NCBI GenBank assembly: GCA_015060885.1
Contig: SUXO01000010.1
Span: 27,936 to 67,221 of the forward strand
DNA from: Bacteroidales bacterium
GTDB taxonomy: Bacteria; Bacteroidota; Bacteroidia; Bacteroidales; Bacteroidaceae
Length of the DNA: 39,286 nt
Reading direction: 5' to 3'
The translations under genes and the position numbers were made by a program. Below the pieces are notes generated by a model, which saw only the letters and a program-made list of their open reading frames with translations, was not told where the DNA came from and searched no databases. Numbering within the stretch: position 1 is the first letter of the stretch; each line of letters starts with the position of its first letter. This document shows, in pieces, positions 25,210 to 33,788 of the stretch.

Positions 25210-27228
25210 TTACAGGCTTGCTTCGCTTACTATGCGTGTGCGTCTGTTCTTGCCGCCTTTACCGGCAACGTGGTGGGGCAGCGGGTGGTTGTAACAGGCC
25301 CACACAAGTATGGCTGTGGCCATAACGCGGTCGTCGTGGTTGCCCTCGACGGCTCCCATCTCCTTGCCGTTCTCTTTAAGTTCATAGAGGTCGAGCTCGT
25401 ATGTGGTTTCAAGGCACCGCTCGATGTACAGTTCGTCGCGCAAGGCTTTCACAAGGAAGTTTATTACCATAGGCTTGGTGGAGCTGTTGGTGTGGAAACC
25501 CCACCGTCGTGGTCGTCCCTGCTTTATTTCGAGTTGCGACGTGCGGCTGTAAAGGTTGCTGTATTTGCCGGCTATTTCGTTCAGGATGTACTCAAAGTTA
25601 TCACCCTCGGTCCCGTCGGTTTCGAGAGTGTTCGACTCTATGATGAGCAGGGCGTTGTTGTAGGCACGGGCAATCTCAACTGCTTTCCAGGCAAGGCGGT
25701 CGTGCTCTATGTGACCGTGCCAACAGGCTGCAATTTCGGGTACTCCGCCGTCGAGCATCGCAAGGCGGTCGGCAACTACAATGCAGGAGTAGTCGGCCTT
25801 GTCGCTAACACCGCCTACATCAACGGTTACTATGTAGCGGTCGCGCAGTGTCTGCTCCTCATCGGGCATAAGCCACACCCACAACGAGTTTTCATCGCAC
25901 TGTTCCCCGTGGGCAGCCGCTTGAAATCTTGTCCTTTCCGTTGTGCGCCCCTGTTCGTCGGTGGCGTGTCCGTCGCTCACGATGTCGCCCTTGAATGGTG
26001 GCGGAACACAGGTGCGGCGTATGTTCTGCACATAAGAGAGGCGGAATACGCGGTGTCCGGTGCTTTGGAAGGCTTCGGCAGCGGTGGAGGGGAACTCCGA
26101 AAATAGCCTCCATTCGTCGGGCATCTCCCTGCGTTTTTCGCGGTACCAGGCAATCGCTTCGAGTGTAGCGCCCAGGGTGAACAGTTCTTGTTCGTAATCA
26201 TCGAGGCTTTCAATGAAGCTGTTGTAATCGTTGGCCTCAATGGGCTTGCTGTAAAGGTCTATGCTGTACCAGGGAATAAAGACCGGTGTGAAATTGTTTC
26301 TCCCGGCTACGGCATCAATCCAGGTGCGGTGAAAGAAATTGCCCACTCCTTTGGCGGTCGATTCGAGTACTTTCATTGTGTATGGGCCTGCTGCGATGGA
26401 GCCGAAGATGGACTGCACCAGGTCTTCGGGCTTGCGCCCCTGCGTCGCTTTCCACAAGCCAACTTCGGTAAGGTGGGCCATGCTTATGTCCTCGCTACGC
26501 AGGGAGTCGGGTTTCTGTGAAGAGCCAAGCGAATAGCGGCTGTTGCTCCAACTGATAACACGTGTCTTTTGTGCTCCCTGGTAGGGCGATGTGGTAATCT
26601 TTTTGCCGCCGGTAGCCCAAGTGGGGTAGCGGTTTATCACTTTTGCCAGCATACCTGCCACGATTGATGACTGTTTCTCAATATCGCCGCAAATTACGCT
26701 GTTCCAGTTCTGCTTGTGAACGAGTTGTATCCACAGCATATAAAGCTGCGTGAGCGTGCTTCCGCCCCATTGGCGTGCCTTGCACAGAATAATGTCTATG
26801 GGCTTGCCGGCAAGGCGCAGTGCTTCCATTGCTGCAAGGTATTGCCGTTGCGGGCGGTTGAGGGTAAACGGTATGTCACGCCCCTTTCCTTTGTCCGATA
26901 TCGTGGTCATACTCCTTGCCCAATATTCAAAATCGTGCTTTATTCGTGTGAGGCAGAATTCGAGCCACAATCTCAACAACTGCTTGCTTGTGGCTTGTGT
27001 CCCTTTCTCCTGCTCAATGTATTTGGGCGCACCAAGCCCTGCAAGTTTCTGTGTAATCTCCTCTTCAAGCATAGATGCGGGCAGGTAAATATATTCCAAT
27101 GGGAAGCCTTCAATCTCAACACGTTTACGTGGTAATGCCGTGGAACCTTCGCCCGTAATGGGATTATAAACGGCTGAGATTGCTCCCAGCCGTTCTATGT
27201 TCTCTTTTATTATTTTATCCTTTTCCAC
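25210..27228 (-). CDS. Phage terminase large subunit
   Basis: A 672-residue two-domain packaging motor. The ATPase has an adenine/Walker A region (IILCKARQWGGSTLTQ, phosphate loop 150-158), a Walker B-like strand (ISMAHLTEVG, Glu255) and a motif III-like LESTAKG (288-294). The RNase-H-type nuclease keeps all acidic residues: Asp470 (IVTVDVGG), Glu531 (LIIESNT) and Asp632/Asp633 (NHDDRVMATAI). Both activities therefore look intact. It is the last gene of the leftward operon, 12 bases after the preceding gene, whereas most phages place it next to portal and capsid on the same strand. No small terminase is certain; the upstream small genes are candidates. Confidence 0.93.
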   Translation of the reverse strand: MEKDKIIKENIERLGAISAVYNPITGEGSTALPRKRVEIEGFPLEYIYLPASMLEEEITQKLAGLGAPKYIEQEKGTQATSKQLLRLWLEFCLTRIKHDFEYWARSMTTISDKGKGRDIPFTLNRPQRQYLAAMEALRLAGKPIDIILCKARQWGGSTLTQLYMLWIQLVHKQNWNSVICGDIEKQSSIVAGMLAKVINRYPTWATGGKKITTSPYQGAQKTRVISWSNSRYSLGSSQKPDSLRSEDISMAHLTEVGLWKATQGRKPEDLVQSIFGSIAAGPYTMKVLESTAKGVGNFFHRTWIDAVAGRNNFTPVFIPWYSIDLYSKPIEANDYNSFIESLDDYEQELFTLGATLEAIAWYREKRREMPDEWRLFSEFPSTAAEAFQSTGHRVFRLSYVQNIRRTCVPPPFKGDIVSDGHATDEQGRTTERTRFQAAAHGEQCDENSLWVWLMPDEEQTLRDRYIVTVDVGGVSDKADYSCIVVADRLAMLDGGVPEIAACWHGHIEHDRLAWKAVEIARAYNNALLIIESNTLETDGTEGDNFEYILNEIAGKYSNLYSRTSQLEIKQGRPRRWGFHTNSSTKPMVINFLVKALRDELYIERCLETTYELDLYELKENGKEMGAVEGNHDDRVMATAILVWACYNHPLPHHVAGKGGKNRRTRIVSEASL

Positions 27229-27240
27229 TTTCTTCGCTAT

Positions 27241-27717
27241 TTATATTCCTGCCAGGTCTGTTGCACGGCGGTGCAGGCGATGGCTGTTGTATATTTTTGC
27301 AAACTGTTGCTGCACATTGTTGTGGAGAGTTGCCTTTATTGCCATATTGGGTTGCGCAAGCACCGGCTGACGCAACAACAGCCATTGCAGTATTGTCTCA
27401 TTCACAAGATAGTCGGTTATCGATTGTTTGAGCAGTGGCAATATGTGCGGTGGCACATCGCTTTTTGTATCAAAGGCAACTTCGATGTAGTTCTTTCCTA
27501 TTTTGTGTGTTATAGAAGGGAAACGAAGAGCAACAGCAGACGTGAGCTCGTTCAATGCTCTTTGTGCGAACATAACGAATAGTTCTTTATCATCGGTGCT
27601 GCTTTGCAGGGTATCGGCATCAAAGTCTTTGCGTTTTGCCGCTTCGCCCATATAGTGGTTCCTTAAATCGATCTGCTGTTGCAGTTCGTCTCTCTTTATT
27701 ATTATACAATGTGTCAT
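27241..27717 (-). CDS. Island protein of unknown function, family member 1
   Basis: A 158-residue protein, not recognised. The order of motifs (GEAAKRKDFDADTLQSSTDD, then FAQRALNELTSAV, then SITDYLVNETILQWLLL) parallels the next gene upstream (27723-28232) and the protein at 36699-37118, so the three are probably paralogues. Mostly helical with a beta-like middle; no signal peptide or membrane span. It lies between its paralogue (5 bases apart) and the terminase (12 bases). A virion or packaging accessory role is inferred from position only. Confidence 0.75.
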   Translation of the reverse strand: MTHCIIIKRDELQQQIDLRNHYMGEAAKRKDFDADTLQSSTDDKELFVMFAQRALNELTSAVALRFPSITHKIGKNYIEVAFDTKSDVPPHILPLLKQSITDYLVNETILQWLLLRQPVLAQPNMAIKATLHNNVQQQFAKIYNSHRLHRRATDLAGI

Positions 27718-27722
27718 TGCTG

Positions 27723-28232
27723 TTACAGGTCAATTATTTTATTGGGGTCTTTAAGCTCAATTACCGGTTTCTGTCGCAATGCAAACAATTCACGCAGCTG
27801 TTGTGCCATAGCTTGTGCCTCGGCTGCCGGTATCGCTGCCTCCTCGGGGCGGTGTTGCAACAACCATTGCTGCAAAACTCTTTTTACCGCATAGCTCTCC
27901 ATACTTTTTTCTATTCGTGAGAGAGCCGTTTCGGGGAACATTGCCGGCATAGGCAGGGTGAAAATATACATTCTGTCATAGTTTGTCGTTTCATCGGTTC
28001 TCTCTTCAATGCTGCAAATTGCAAAATAGCGTGAGATAAGGTTGCCCAGTTCGGCAATGGCATTGCCTATGTGGTCGCTTAACTGTGTGCTGTCGTCACT
28101 CGATACCTGCATCTGCGCTGCGAGTCTTTCGGGAATACCGATCTCTTTACGTGCTTCACCTGTGTAATAGGTGTAGATTTGAATTCTTTGTTCAATGTTC
28201 TTGTGCAGAACTTTCAGTTTAATCTCTTTCAT
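27723..28232 (-). CDS. Island protein of unknown function, family member 2
   Basis: A 169-residue protein, not recognised. It shares with the adjacent paralogue the sequence plan YTGEARKE - LAAQMQVSSDD - NAIAELGNLI - LPMP - KSMESYAVKRVLQQWLL, and ends in LRELFALRQKP, a match to LHILSLREKP in the 36.7 kb copy. Soluble, acidic-basic mixed, no membrane span. Cotranscribed leftward with the terminase; a partial operator-like motif sits just upstream at 28272. Confidence 0.75.
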   Translation of the reverse strand: MKEIKLKVLHKNIEQRIQIYTYYTGEARKEIGIPERLAAQMQVSSDDSTQLSDHIGNAIAELGNLISRYFAICSIEERTDETTNYDRMYIFTLPMPAMFPETALSRIEKSMESYAVKRVLQQWLLQHRPEEAAIPAAEAQAMAQQLRELFALRQKPVIELKDPNKIIDL

Positions 28233-28271
28233 AAGCCTTTTTTCGGCAAAGGTATATTCCTTTGCATACTG

Positions 28272-28286
28272 TGAGGTTGCTATTCT
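28272..28286. promoter_or_regulatory. Partial operator-like motif in the leftward operon
   Basis: TGAGGTTGCTATTCT matches TGAGGTTGCTATTTT at 37937-37951 at 14 of 15 positions. It lies in the 92-base gap between 28325 and 28232, the only sizeable gap inside the leftward operon, where a secondary promoter could sit. Confidence 0.45.
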
Positions 28287-28324
28287 GCCATTTTGCCGGT
28301 GTTTTGTGGCAATTTGGATACTTC

Positions 28325-28747
28325 TTATACTGTTGCAATCTTACGCTCGCGCAATGTCTTGTATATTATGCCGCGGAATGTTTCCTCATCGAGGTAAAAC
28401 GATGGTGCAGGTTCCTCTATGATTTTTTCGAGTATTATGTATCGGTAGTGGCTGCTGCTTTCCCGTATGCGTTTGAGGTAGCGGCTGTAAATCTCCTTGT
28501 ACATATCGAGCTTGTTCTTGTTTACAAGCGGAAGGCGTTTCTTGCGCATCATAGGTGATATGTAACGTCGCGCGTTTTCAAATGTTACATAGAAACGTGG
28601 TGCCTTTCCTTTGACCGCAGTTTCAATTACCTCGTTCTGTGTTGCCAGCGGGTTCTCTTTTCTCACCTCCCGCATTGTTTCGAAGAATGCTTCGATTACG
28701 TCGTTCTTGCGCATAGTGCGCACCGACCTCTTTTCTCTATCTTTCAT
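28325..28747 (-). CDS. Basic island protein, possible DNA-binding or small terminase role
   Basis: A 140-residue basic protein when started at MKDREKRSVRTMRKND (28747); the ATG at 28789 lies inside the operator region. Charged and helical: VIEAFFETMREVRKENPLAT, APRFYVTFENARRYISPMM, LDMYKEIYSRYLKRIRE. The N-terminal half has a helix-turn-helix-like spacing, and its place as first gene of the terminase operon makes a small terminase or regulator possible, but no family was recognised. Confidence 0.7.
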   Translation of the reverse strand: MKDREKRSVRTMRKNDVIEAFFETMREVRKENPLATQNEVIETAVKGKAPRFYVTFENARRYISPMMRKKRLPLVNKNKLDMYKEIYSRYLKRIRESSSHYRYIILEKIIEEPAPSFYLDEETFRGIIYKTLRERKIATV

Positions 28748-28773
28748 TTTGCTTTTGTGTTTGTTTGTGTCTG

Positions 28774-28814
28774 CAAAAATAATAGCCAAATACGGCTAAA
28801 AGGTTGCTCTTTTA
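28774..28814. promoter_or_regulatory. Operator-promoter for the leftward terminase operon
   Basis: A minus-strand -7 element TATTTTTG (complement of 28774-28781) sits beside the inverted repeat TAGCC-N6-GGCTA (28783-28798) and AGGTTGCTCTTTTA (28801-28814). The last two are shared with the control region at 37.9 kb. The 28748-29061 gap also must hold the rightward promoter, which I could not place with confidence. No gene is seen in it. Confidence 0.6.
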
Positions 28815-29061
28815 ACACTTTATTTGCTCGTCATTGTTAAATTGTTGATATATAGGGGATAATTTTTGCGTAAGATGGAACTATTATGCTTGCACGCGTA
28901 CCGTTTATAAATGAATTGGCAACTTTTGGCTTCTTTTGCCTCTGCTCACTTTCTCTTTTTTGTATTTCAACAACCTTTGATTGTCAATTTTGCAACCTTG
29001 TCGGGCGGTTTTGATATTTCCTTTGCCGTTGGAAAAAATGAACCATTATAAACTTTTATTT

Positions 29062-29853
29062 ATGAGACAGAATTTGAAAAATGAAACACAAGAACCTTAT
29101 TCCGAAAATGGAATCAAGGAGGGTGCGGCAGTTGCAGGAATGCAAGGCGTAGCCGCTGTTGAACAGCCATTGTCATTAGCAACTCTTGAAAGCGGGTTGA
29201 AGGAGCTGTTCGGCGATGATTTTGATATCAACGACAATGTGTCGCAAGAGGCTCTTTTGCAACACTTGCGCGTGAACCGCGAACAGAACGAGCGTTTGGC
29301 GGGAGCTTTGGAGCGCGATCCTCGTCTGGCGCAGATGTTGGTCGATATGATTGAAGGAAAACGTAATGCCCATTCGGCTATGGCGCGTTACTTCGGTCGC
29401 TCGGTTATGAATATCGACGAGAACAGTCCCGAATTTGAGGAGGTGATGCGTGCCGACGAGGAGCACCGCGATGAGTTGTTGCGCAATGCCACCGAGCGCC
29501 GCAATTACGAGGACAACCTGAATGCAAGCCGTGGTGTGATAGAGAATTTCTGCCGTGAACGCGGTTACGATGCGGCGACATTTATGAACGATGTGTGGGA
29601 CAAGCTGGTAATGCCCATACTGTCGGGCAATTACACATACGATGTGTGTACTGCGCTTGAACACGCAATAAATTATGAGCAGGATGTCGAGGACGCTTTT
29701 GCGGCAGGCGACATAAAAGGGCGCAATACAAACATACAGCGTATGAAGGAGAACTTCGGCGACGGTCTGCCGAAGGGTATGAGCAGTGCTGCTCCCGATG
29801 CAACAGCCAAACGTCGTCGCAACCCTCTTATCGAGGATGCCTTGCAAGCATAA
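29062..29853 (+). CDS. Probable capsid scaffolding protein
   Basis: A 263-residue protein from MRQNLKNET (29062), preferred over ATGs at 28981 and 29038 because the upstream residues are unlike the rest. It is strongly acidic and helical (LATLESGLKELFGDDFDIND; NREQNERLAGALERDPRLAQ; a RADEEHRDELLRNATERRN coil) with a short basic C terminus (AKRRRNPLIEDAL), as in many scaffolds whose tail binds the capsid protein. It lies 44 bases before the capsid gene. The call rests on composition and position; no scaffold family was recognised by sequence. Confidence 0.62.
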   Translation: MRQNLKNETQEPYSENGIKEGAAVAGMQGVAAVEQPLSLATLESGLKELFGDDFDINDNVSQEALLQHLRVNREQNERLAGALERDPRLAQMLVDMIEGKRNAHSAMARYFGRSVMNIDENSPEFEEVMRADEEHRDELLRNATERRNYEDNLNASRGVIENFCRERGYDAATFMNDVWDKLVMPILSGNYTYDVCTALEHAINYEQDVEDAFAAGDIKGRNTNIQRMKENFGDGLPKGMSSAAPDATAKRRRNPLIEDALQA

Positions 29854-29897
29854 ACAGGCAATATCTAATTATTTATCAATCAATAAACATTTAAAAA

Positions 29898-31520
29898 ATG
29901 AGAAAAATTTTCAATTTCTTGAAGGAGAACCCTCTCTTTGTTCTCCTTTCGTTAGTGAGTGTGGCGTTTGCTCTCTTTGTCGATGAGCAGGCAGGAATTT
30001 CGTTGGCAATGGCAACGGTGGTTGCTCCCGGTAACACAAAGGCATCCAGGGGTATTGCCGGCCTTCCCACCCAGGGCCTGGGCGATGCAACAACGGTGTC
30101 CAATGCATCGGAGCTGAGCCCCGACCTTATGGATGCCGACATCGACACCCAAATTGCCAGCATCGCCAGTGACGAAAGTATCATCGATACCATAAAGAGA
30201 AAGATACGCCGACAGGTGCCGGTGACATCATTCGAGGTCGACCACTATCTCATCGATGACAAGCGTTCAAAGGCATACACCAATGAAACCTATACCGGAA
30301 TTGGTGCCACACGTGCCGAAATCCCTTTCTCCACCACAGGCGAAAGAAAAATTTTCCAAGAGTATTTCACTGCAATATGCAAAGGCGTGAACGGCTACGA
30401 CTCTACCGGCCAGACCGAAATGCCCGGTGTCGACCTTATGCTCTTTTTCGTGGGCAAGAACAGTACTACCGAGGCTCCTATCGCAATGGCGGTGAATGGT
30501 CCCAAAGCCAACGCTACCGACGATTACTGCACGGTGCCCACAATCCCTGCCGGCACCGAGATAATACTACTCTCATCGGCTGCCTATGAAACACAGAAGT
30601 TCATAGCTCCCAGCACCATCGTTCCCGTTCCCGAACGAATGTATTTGCAGAAACAGCTATGCAACAGCATCGTGAGCGACTATTTTGCAGCACAGAAAAA
30701 ACGCATACAATTCAACAAATCGCAGATTGCCGAAGCTGTGTTGCGTCAGTTCCGCCTCGAAAGTTGCCGTACAGCCTGGGTTGGCCAGCCCGGTAAATTC
30801 AAAGTGCAGGCAATGGATGCCGCTATGGGTTACCAGTGGGACTATTTCAGCAAGGGTATCCGTTGGCAGTTCAAACGCCAGTACGACCTTTCGTCGAAAA
30901 TCACTTTTGCCGACCTCATAAACCTCTCAATGGTAAAGTTTACCGGTTTCAATTGTACCAAGAAGGCAATATGGCTGCTTGGTAAACAGTTGCTTAACGA
31001 TATCCAGAAAATCGACCTCACCCTGCACAAGAACATCAGTGTGGGCAGCAGCAAGACATTCGGCATAGAGTGTACACGCATACACACAGTGTTCGGTGAC
31101 ATCGACCTCATACACGACCCCACACTCGATGCGCTCGGATATTCTAATTGCGGCGGCCTCATAGATGCCAACGGCCTTGTACGCTATTACATGAAGAACG
31201 AGGACTCGAAAACCGAGAATGTCGATGGCGAGGAGGCAAGCCGCCAGGTTGTTATGACCATCGACTGCCTCTGCTTGAAGGGTTACAGCCACATATGGGT
31301 TAATGGCGCGGCTGCCGAGAGCGATATTCCCGGAACTTCACGAGTGGTGAGTGCGTCGGTGCTTCCCGCATCGCCCAAAACCAACGATGTGGTTGTTCTC
31401 ACCGAGGATGTAATGCACCAGGTGAATGGTGAGCAGAAATTGTGGTTTGCCGCCGGTTCGGTTGTCACATACAACGGTTCCACCTGGGTGGAATATACAG
31501 GCGAGATAATTGCAGCATAA
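29898..31520 (+). CDS. Probable major capsid protein with a hydrophobic N-terminal leader
   Basis: A 540-residue protein. Residues about 8-30 are hydrophobic (NPLFVLLSLVSVAFALF); then a start-like segment ATVVAPGNTKASRGIAGLP and the stretch SPDLMDADIDTQIASIASDESIIDTIKRKIRRQV, of the kind found near the N terminus of Bacteroidota phage capsid proteins. Central DIDLIHDPTLDALGYS is a typical capsid E-loop/P-domain-like run. Size, position after a scaffold-like gene and a separate following hairpin support a capsid role. The leader could be a removed propeptide; a Met at 38 could be an alternative start without it. There is no separate protease gene. Confidence 0.72.
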   Translation: MRKIFNFLKENPLFVLLSLVSVAFALFVDEQAGISLAMATVVAPGNTKASRGIAGLPTQGLGDATTVSNASELSPDLMDADIDTQIASIASDESIIDTIKRKIRRQVPVTSFEVDHYLIDDKRSKAYTNETYTGIGATRAEIPFSTTGERKIFQEYFTAICKGVNGYDSTGQTEMPGVDLMLFFVGKNSTTEAPIAMAVNGPKANATDDYCTVPTIPAGTEIILLSSAAYETQKFIAPSTIVPVPERMYLQKQLCNSIVSDYFAAQKKRIQFNKSQIAEAVLRQFRLESCRTAWVGQPGKFKVQAMDAAMGYQWDYFSKGIRWQFKRQYDLSSKITFADLINLSMVKFTGFNCTKKAIWLLGKQLLNDIQKIDLTLHKNISVGSSKTFGIECTRIHTVFGDIDLIHDPTLDALGYSNCGGLIDANGLVRYYMKNEDSKTENVDGEEASRQVVMTIDCLCLKGYSHIWVNGAAAESDIPGTSRVVSASVLPASPKTNDVVVLTEDVMHQVNGEQKLWFAAGSVVTYNGSTWVEYTGEIIAA

Positions 31521-31535
31521 AAGATGTTGAACATT

Positions 31536-31565
31536 GCATCACGCTCTTCACAAAGGGCGTGATGC
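31536..31565 (+). terminator. Hairpin after the capsid gene, possible partial terminator
   Basis: The stem GCATCACGC / GCGTGATGC, extended by three further pairs across one mismatch, is followed by TTAAAA and no strong T tract. It sits in the only sizeable gap of the rightward operon and may raise capsid transcript relative to later genes. Confidence 0.55.
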
Positions 31566-31583
31566 TTAAAACAGAAAAACAGA

Positions 31584-32009
31584 ATGAGAAAAAGAGTTAC
31601 ATATGAAATTCACGGACAGGTAGAGAGAAACAGTTTTTTCAGAGTGGGCAAGGTGCTGATAAGGGTTGAATTCACAGGCGGTATGATAAACTCCACCGGT
31701 TCCTATCCTGCGCAGTATACAACCGAGAACCCTCTCTATCAACAGGCAATAGAGAACAGTGAGGCCTTTCGCCGTGGTGAAATTAAGTGTGGCAAAGTCG
31801 ACATCCTCGACTCCGTTGAGAAGGATGAGAAGAGCGATGCCGGGAGTGATGATTCAGTGGCGGTTTTTGCCGATGTCACCAACCTGCAACAGGCACGCAC
31901 GGTCCTTATGGGCGAGCCGTATAACTGCAACCTTTCGGAATTGCAGAACAAGAATGCCGTGAAGGCTGTCGCTGCGCAGAAAGGCATATCGTTTCCCTCC
32001 TGGCTATGA
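31584..32009 (+). CDS. Small structural-type protein after the capsid gene
   Basis: A 141-residue protein. The N-terminal half is beta-rich (FRVGKVLIRVEFTGGM). The C-terminal third (VTNLQQARTVLMGEPYNCNL, then KNAVKAVAAQKGISFPSWL) is a short helical module ending in FPSW, recurrent in small proteins after the capsid in Bacteroidota phages. It overlaps the next start by ATGA (32006-32009), implying translational coupling. Head decoration or head-completion is inferred. Confidence 0.68.
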   Translation: MRKRVTYEIHGQVERNSFFRVGKVLIRVEFTGGMINSTGSYPAQYTTENPLYQQAIENSEAFRRGEIKCGKVDILDSVEKDEKSDAGSDDSVAVFADVTNLQQARTVLMGEPYNCNLSELQNKNAVKAVAAQKGISFPSWL

Positions 32010-32656
32010 TTACAACACAGGAACTTATAGACAAAGTCGCCTTTTTGGTGAACGAGCCCGGCAACGATTCGGCTATAACGCTGTTGAGCGAAGATACGCG
32101 CTCCTTGTCCGACACCATATACGAACTTCTGCCCGATGCAGTGATGTCTGTGCAGAACAGCAAGCATTGTGGCGTGCTTAATCCCAAAATCCATACAGCA
32201 ACCGATAGTGACATAACCGATAATGGAGAAGGCTGCGTGACGGTTGTTCTCCCAAACGATTTTGTGAGCCTGATAGAGTTGCGTTTCAAGGGATGGGCAA
32301 GGCCTTGTACCACAGTGGAGCCGCCTGCATCGCCGCTTGCGCTTGCGCAAAGCAATGCAAATACGCGAGGGGGCTGTTGCAAGCCTGTGTGTGTCGAGGG
32401 GGTGAACAGTGCGGGTTTAAGGGTGGTGAACTGCTACTCCTTGCCGCCGGGTGTGGCTCCTGTTGTGGAGAACTTTGTGTATGAAGCTCTCTTCGACCCG
32501 CAGGCAGGCCTGTCGTGCCGGCAATGGGGGCCGCTCGTGTGGGCTGTTGTCTACCAATGCGCGGCTCTTCTGTACAATGTATTCGAAAAGTACGATGCGG
32601 CAAACTCCTTTATGGCAATTGCGGCATCGTGGTGTAAAAACGGAAAAACAGAATAG
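32006..32656 (+). CDS. Probable head-tail connector/adaptor protein
   Basis: A 216-residue protein. The N-terminal helices (ELIDKVAFLVNEPGND; LSDTIYELLPDAVMSVQ) and the segment VVLPNDFVSLIELRFKGW resemble phage head-tail adaptor proteins that bind below the portal; VYEALFDPQAG and a helical C terminus (WAVVYQCAALLYNVFEKYDAA) follow. Five Cys residues make it unusual. Position after the capsid genes supports the role. Sequence-level family assignment is not certain. Confidence 0.6.
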   Translation: MITTQELIDKVAFLVNEPGNDSAITLLSEDTRSLSDTIYELLPDAVMSVQNSKHCGVLNPKIHTATDSDITDNGEGCVTVVLPNDFVSLIELRFKGWARPCTTVEPPASPLALAQSNANTRGGCCKPVCVEGVNSAGLRVVNCYSLPPGVAPVVENFVYEALFDPQAGLSCRQWGPLVWAVVYQCAALLYNVFEKYDAANSFMAIAASWCKNGKTE

Positions 32657-32660
32657 TGTT

Positions 32661-32942
32661 ATGGGTGCAAACAGAATGAAATTCTTTCCTAATGGAAACT
32701 ATTGGGAAACAGCCCCCTTGCAGTGTGCCGGGGGCGATGTGCGCGTGAGAATACATAAAAAGGGGCCTTATCCGGTCGATCTGCTTGTGAGCATCGACGG
32801 TGAGGAGGAGTATATAAAGTATGACGACTTCGGGCTCGACGAACTCAAAAGCGAAATTACTCTCGAAGGAACAATGGAAGGGCAGTGCGTGAAGTTCCGT
32901 TCGCGTAGCGAATTCACACTGGTGAAATATATGGAGCAGTAG
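32661..32942 (+). CDS. Small beta-rich island protein
   Basis: A 93-residue protein starting at MGANRMKFFPNGNYWETA, 4 bases after the previous stop. It shows a compact beta pattern (VRVRIHKKGPYPVDLLVSIDGEEEYIKYDDFG). It is not recognised. Its place in the structural operon suggests a virion or tail-fitting role. Confidence 0.68.
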   Translation: MGANRMKFFPNGNYWETAPLQCAGGDVRVRIHKKGPYPVDLLVSIDGEEEYIKYDDFGLDELKSEITLEGTMEGQCVKFRSRSEFTLVKYMEQ

Positions 32943-32946
32943 CCAT

Positions 32947-33420
32947 ATGGACACGATGAGATATATTTTTGCATCGCTTCTGGCCAATATCGCCGGTCTG
33001 CTCTTTCCCATCAGGAACGATATATTCGGGTTGGTACTGCTCTTTTCGCTCAATTTCGTTGTTGGGCTGTTTGCCGACCTGAGCAATCACCGCGATTGGA
33101 GTTTCAAAAAGGCATTCTGCTTTTTCAGGGATGCAGCGGTCTATTTCGTGATGGTTGCTTCAATGTATGTGCTGGGGCATCTCAAAGGAGAGGAGCAGGC
33201 TGCCGTACATTGCGTTTCGTTTATGATATATGTTGCAATCTATTTCTACGGTACAAATATCCTGCGCAACGCACGTATGCTCACACAGGAGCACAGCACA
33301 TTGTTCAGGATACTCGATTTCCTATACTATGTTTTGAGTTTTAAGGTAGTAGGGAAGTATGGTTACTTGAAGAGTTATATGGAGTCGTATGAAAAGGATA
33401 AGAAAAATATGGTGGTGTAG
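32947..33420 (+). CDS. Holin-like membrane protein
   Basis: A 157-residue protein with four hydrophobic segments (about 5-20, 26-44, 60-80, 90-105) and a charged C terminus (KSYMESYEKDKKNMVV). The loop FVVGLFADLSNHRDWSFKKAFCFFRDAAVY has the layout of Bacteroidota phage holin family proteins, where a basic stretch follows the second span. It overlaps the spanin-like gene by 32 bases, forming a lysis cassette. Role as holin is inferred from topology and context. Confidence 0.65.
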   Translation: MDTMRYIFASLLANIAGLLFPIRNDIFGLVLLFSLNFVVGLFADLSNHRDWSFKKAFCFFRDAAVYFVMVASMYVLGHLKGEEQAAVHCVSFMIYVAIYFYGTNILRNARMLTQEHSTLFRILDFLYYVLSFKVVGKYGYLKSYMESYEKDKKNMVV

Positions 33421-33784
33421 TATGCTGTTTCTCTTTGCCGCTTGCGTTACGGGCGGCAACAGAGAGGTGCTGCACGGCTCGCATAACAACAGGGCGGAAC
33501 GTGTGGTGCGCGATAGCATATATCTGCGCGACAGTGTATTTGTTGCAATGCGTGCCGACACTGTGTTCTACGAGAAGCAGAGAACTGTTTTCCGCGACAG
33601 GTTGAGCATTGATACCTTTATCGTGTGCGACACGCTCTTCAAGGAGCGTGTGGTTACAGTGGAGAAGGTGGTGAAACAGTATCCCTCTCCCTGGTTCTTG
33701 CTGTCGGCAGTAGTGTTGTATGTGGCTTGGCGCAAAGGTGTTCTGCACCGTTTGTGGAGCCTGTTGAAAGTTTTTATAGGATAA
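33389..33784 (+). CDS. Unimolecular-spanin-like lysis lipoprotein
   Basis: A 131-residue protein with an N-terminal lipoprotein signal (MLFLFAAC, Cys19), a charged stretch of Asp-Thr/Arg-Asp repeats (RDSIYLRDSVFV, ADTVFYEKQRTVFRDRLSIDT) and a C-terminal membrane span (SPWFLLSAVVLYVAW, about 99-115) with a basic tail. A lipid anchor in the outer membrane plus a span in the inner membrane is the unimolecular spanin (u-spanin) design known from phage T1 gp11, which fuses inner and outer membranes during lysis. It overlaps the holin-like gene. Confidence 0.72.
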   Translation: MKRIRKIWWCSMLFLFAACVTGGNREVLHGSHNNRAERVVRDSIYLRDSVFVAMRADTVFYEKQRTVFRDRLSIDTFIVCDTLFKERVVTVEKVVKQYPSPWFLLSAVVLYVAWRKGVLHRLWSLLKVFIG

Positions 33785-33788
33785 GTTT

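Noticed and set aside
25204-26106. 300-codon plus-strand frame opposite the terminase
   Set aside because: The minus-strand terminase has complete motifs across the same bases; the plus-strand translation has no recognisable features.
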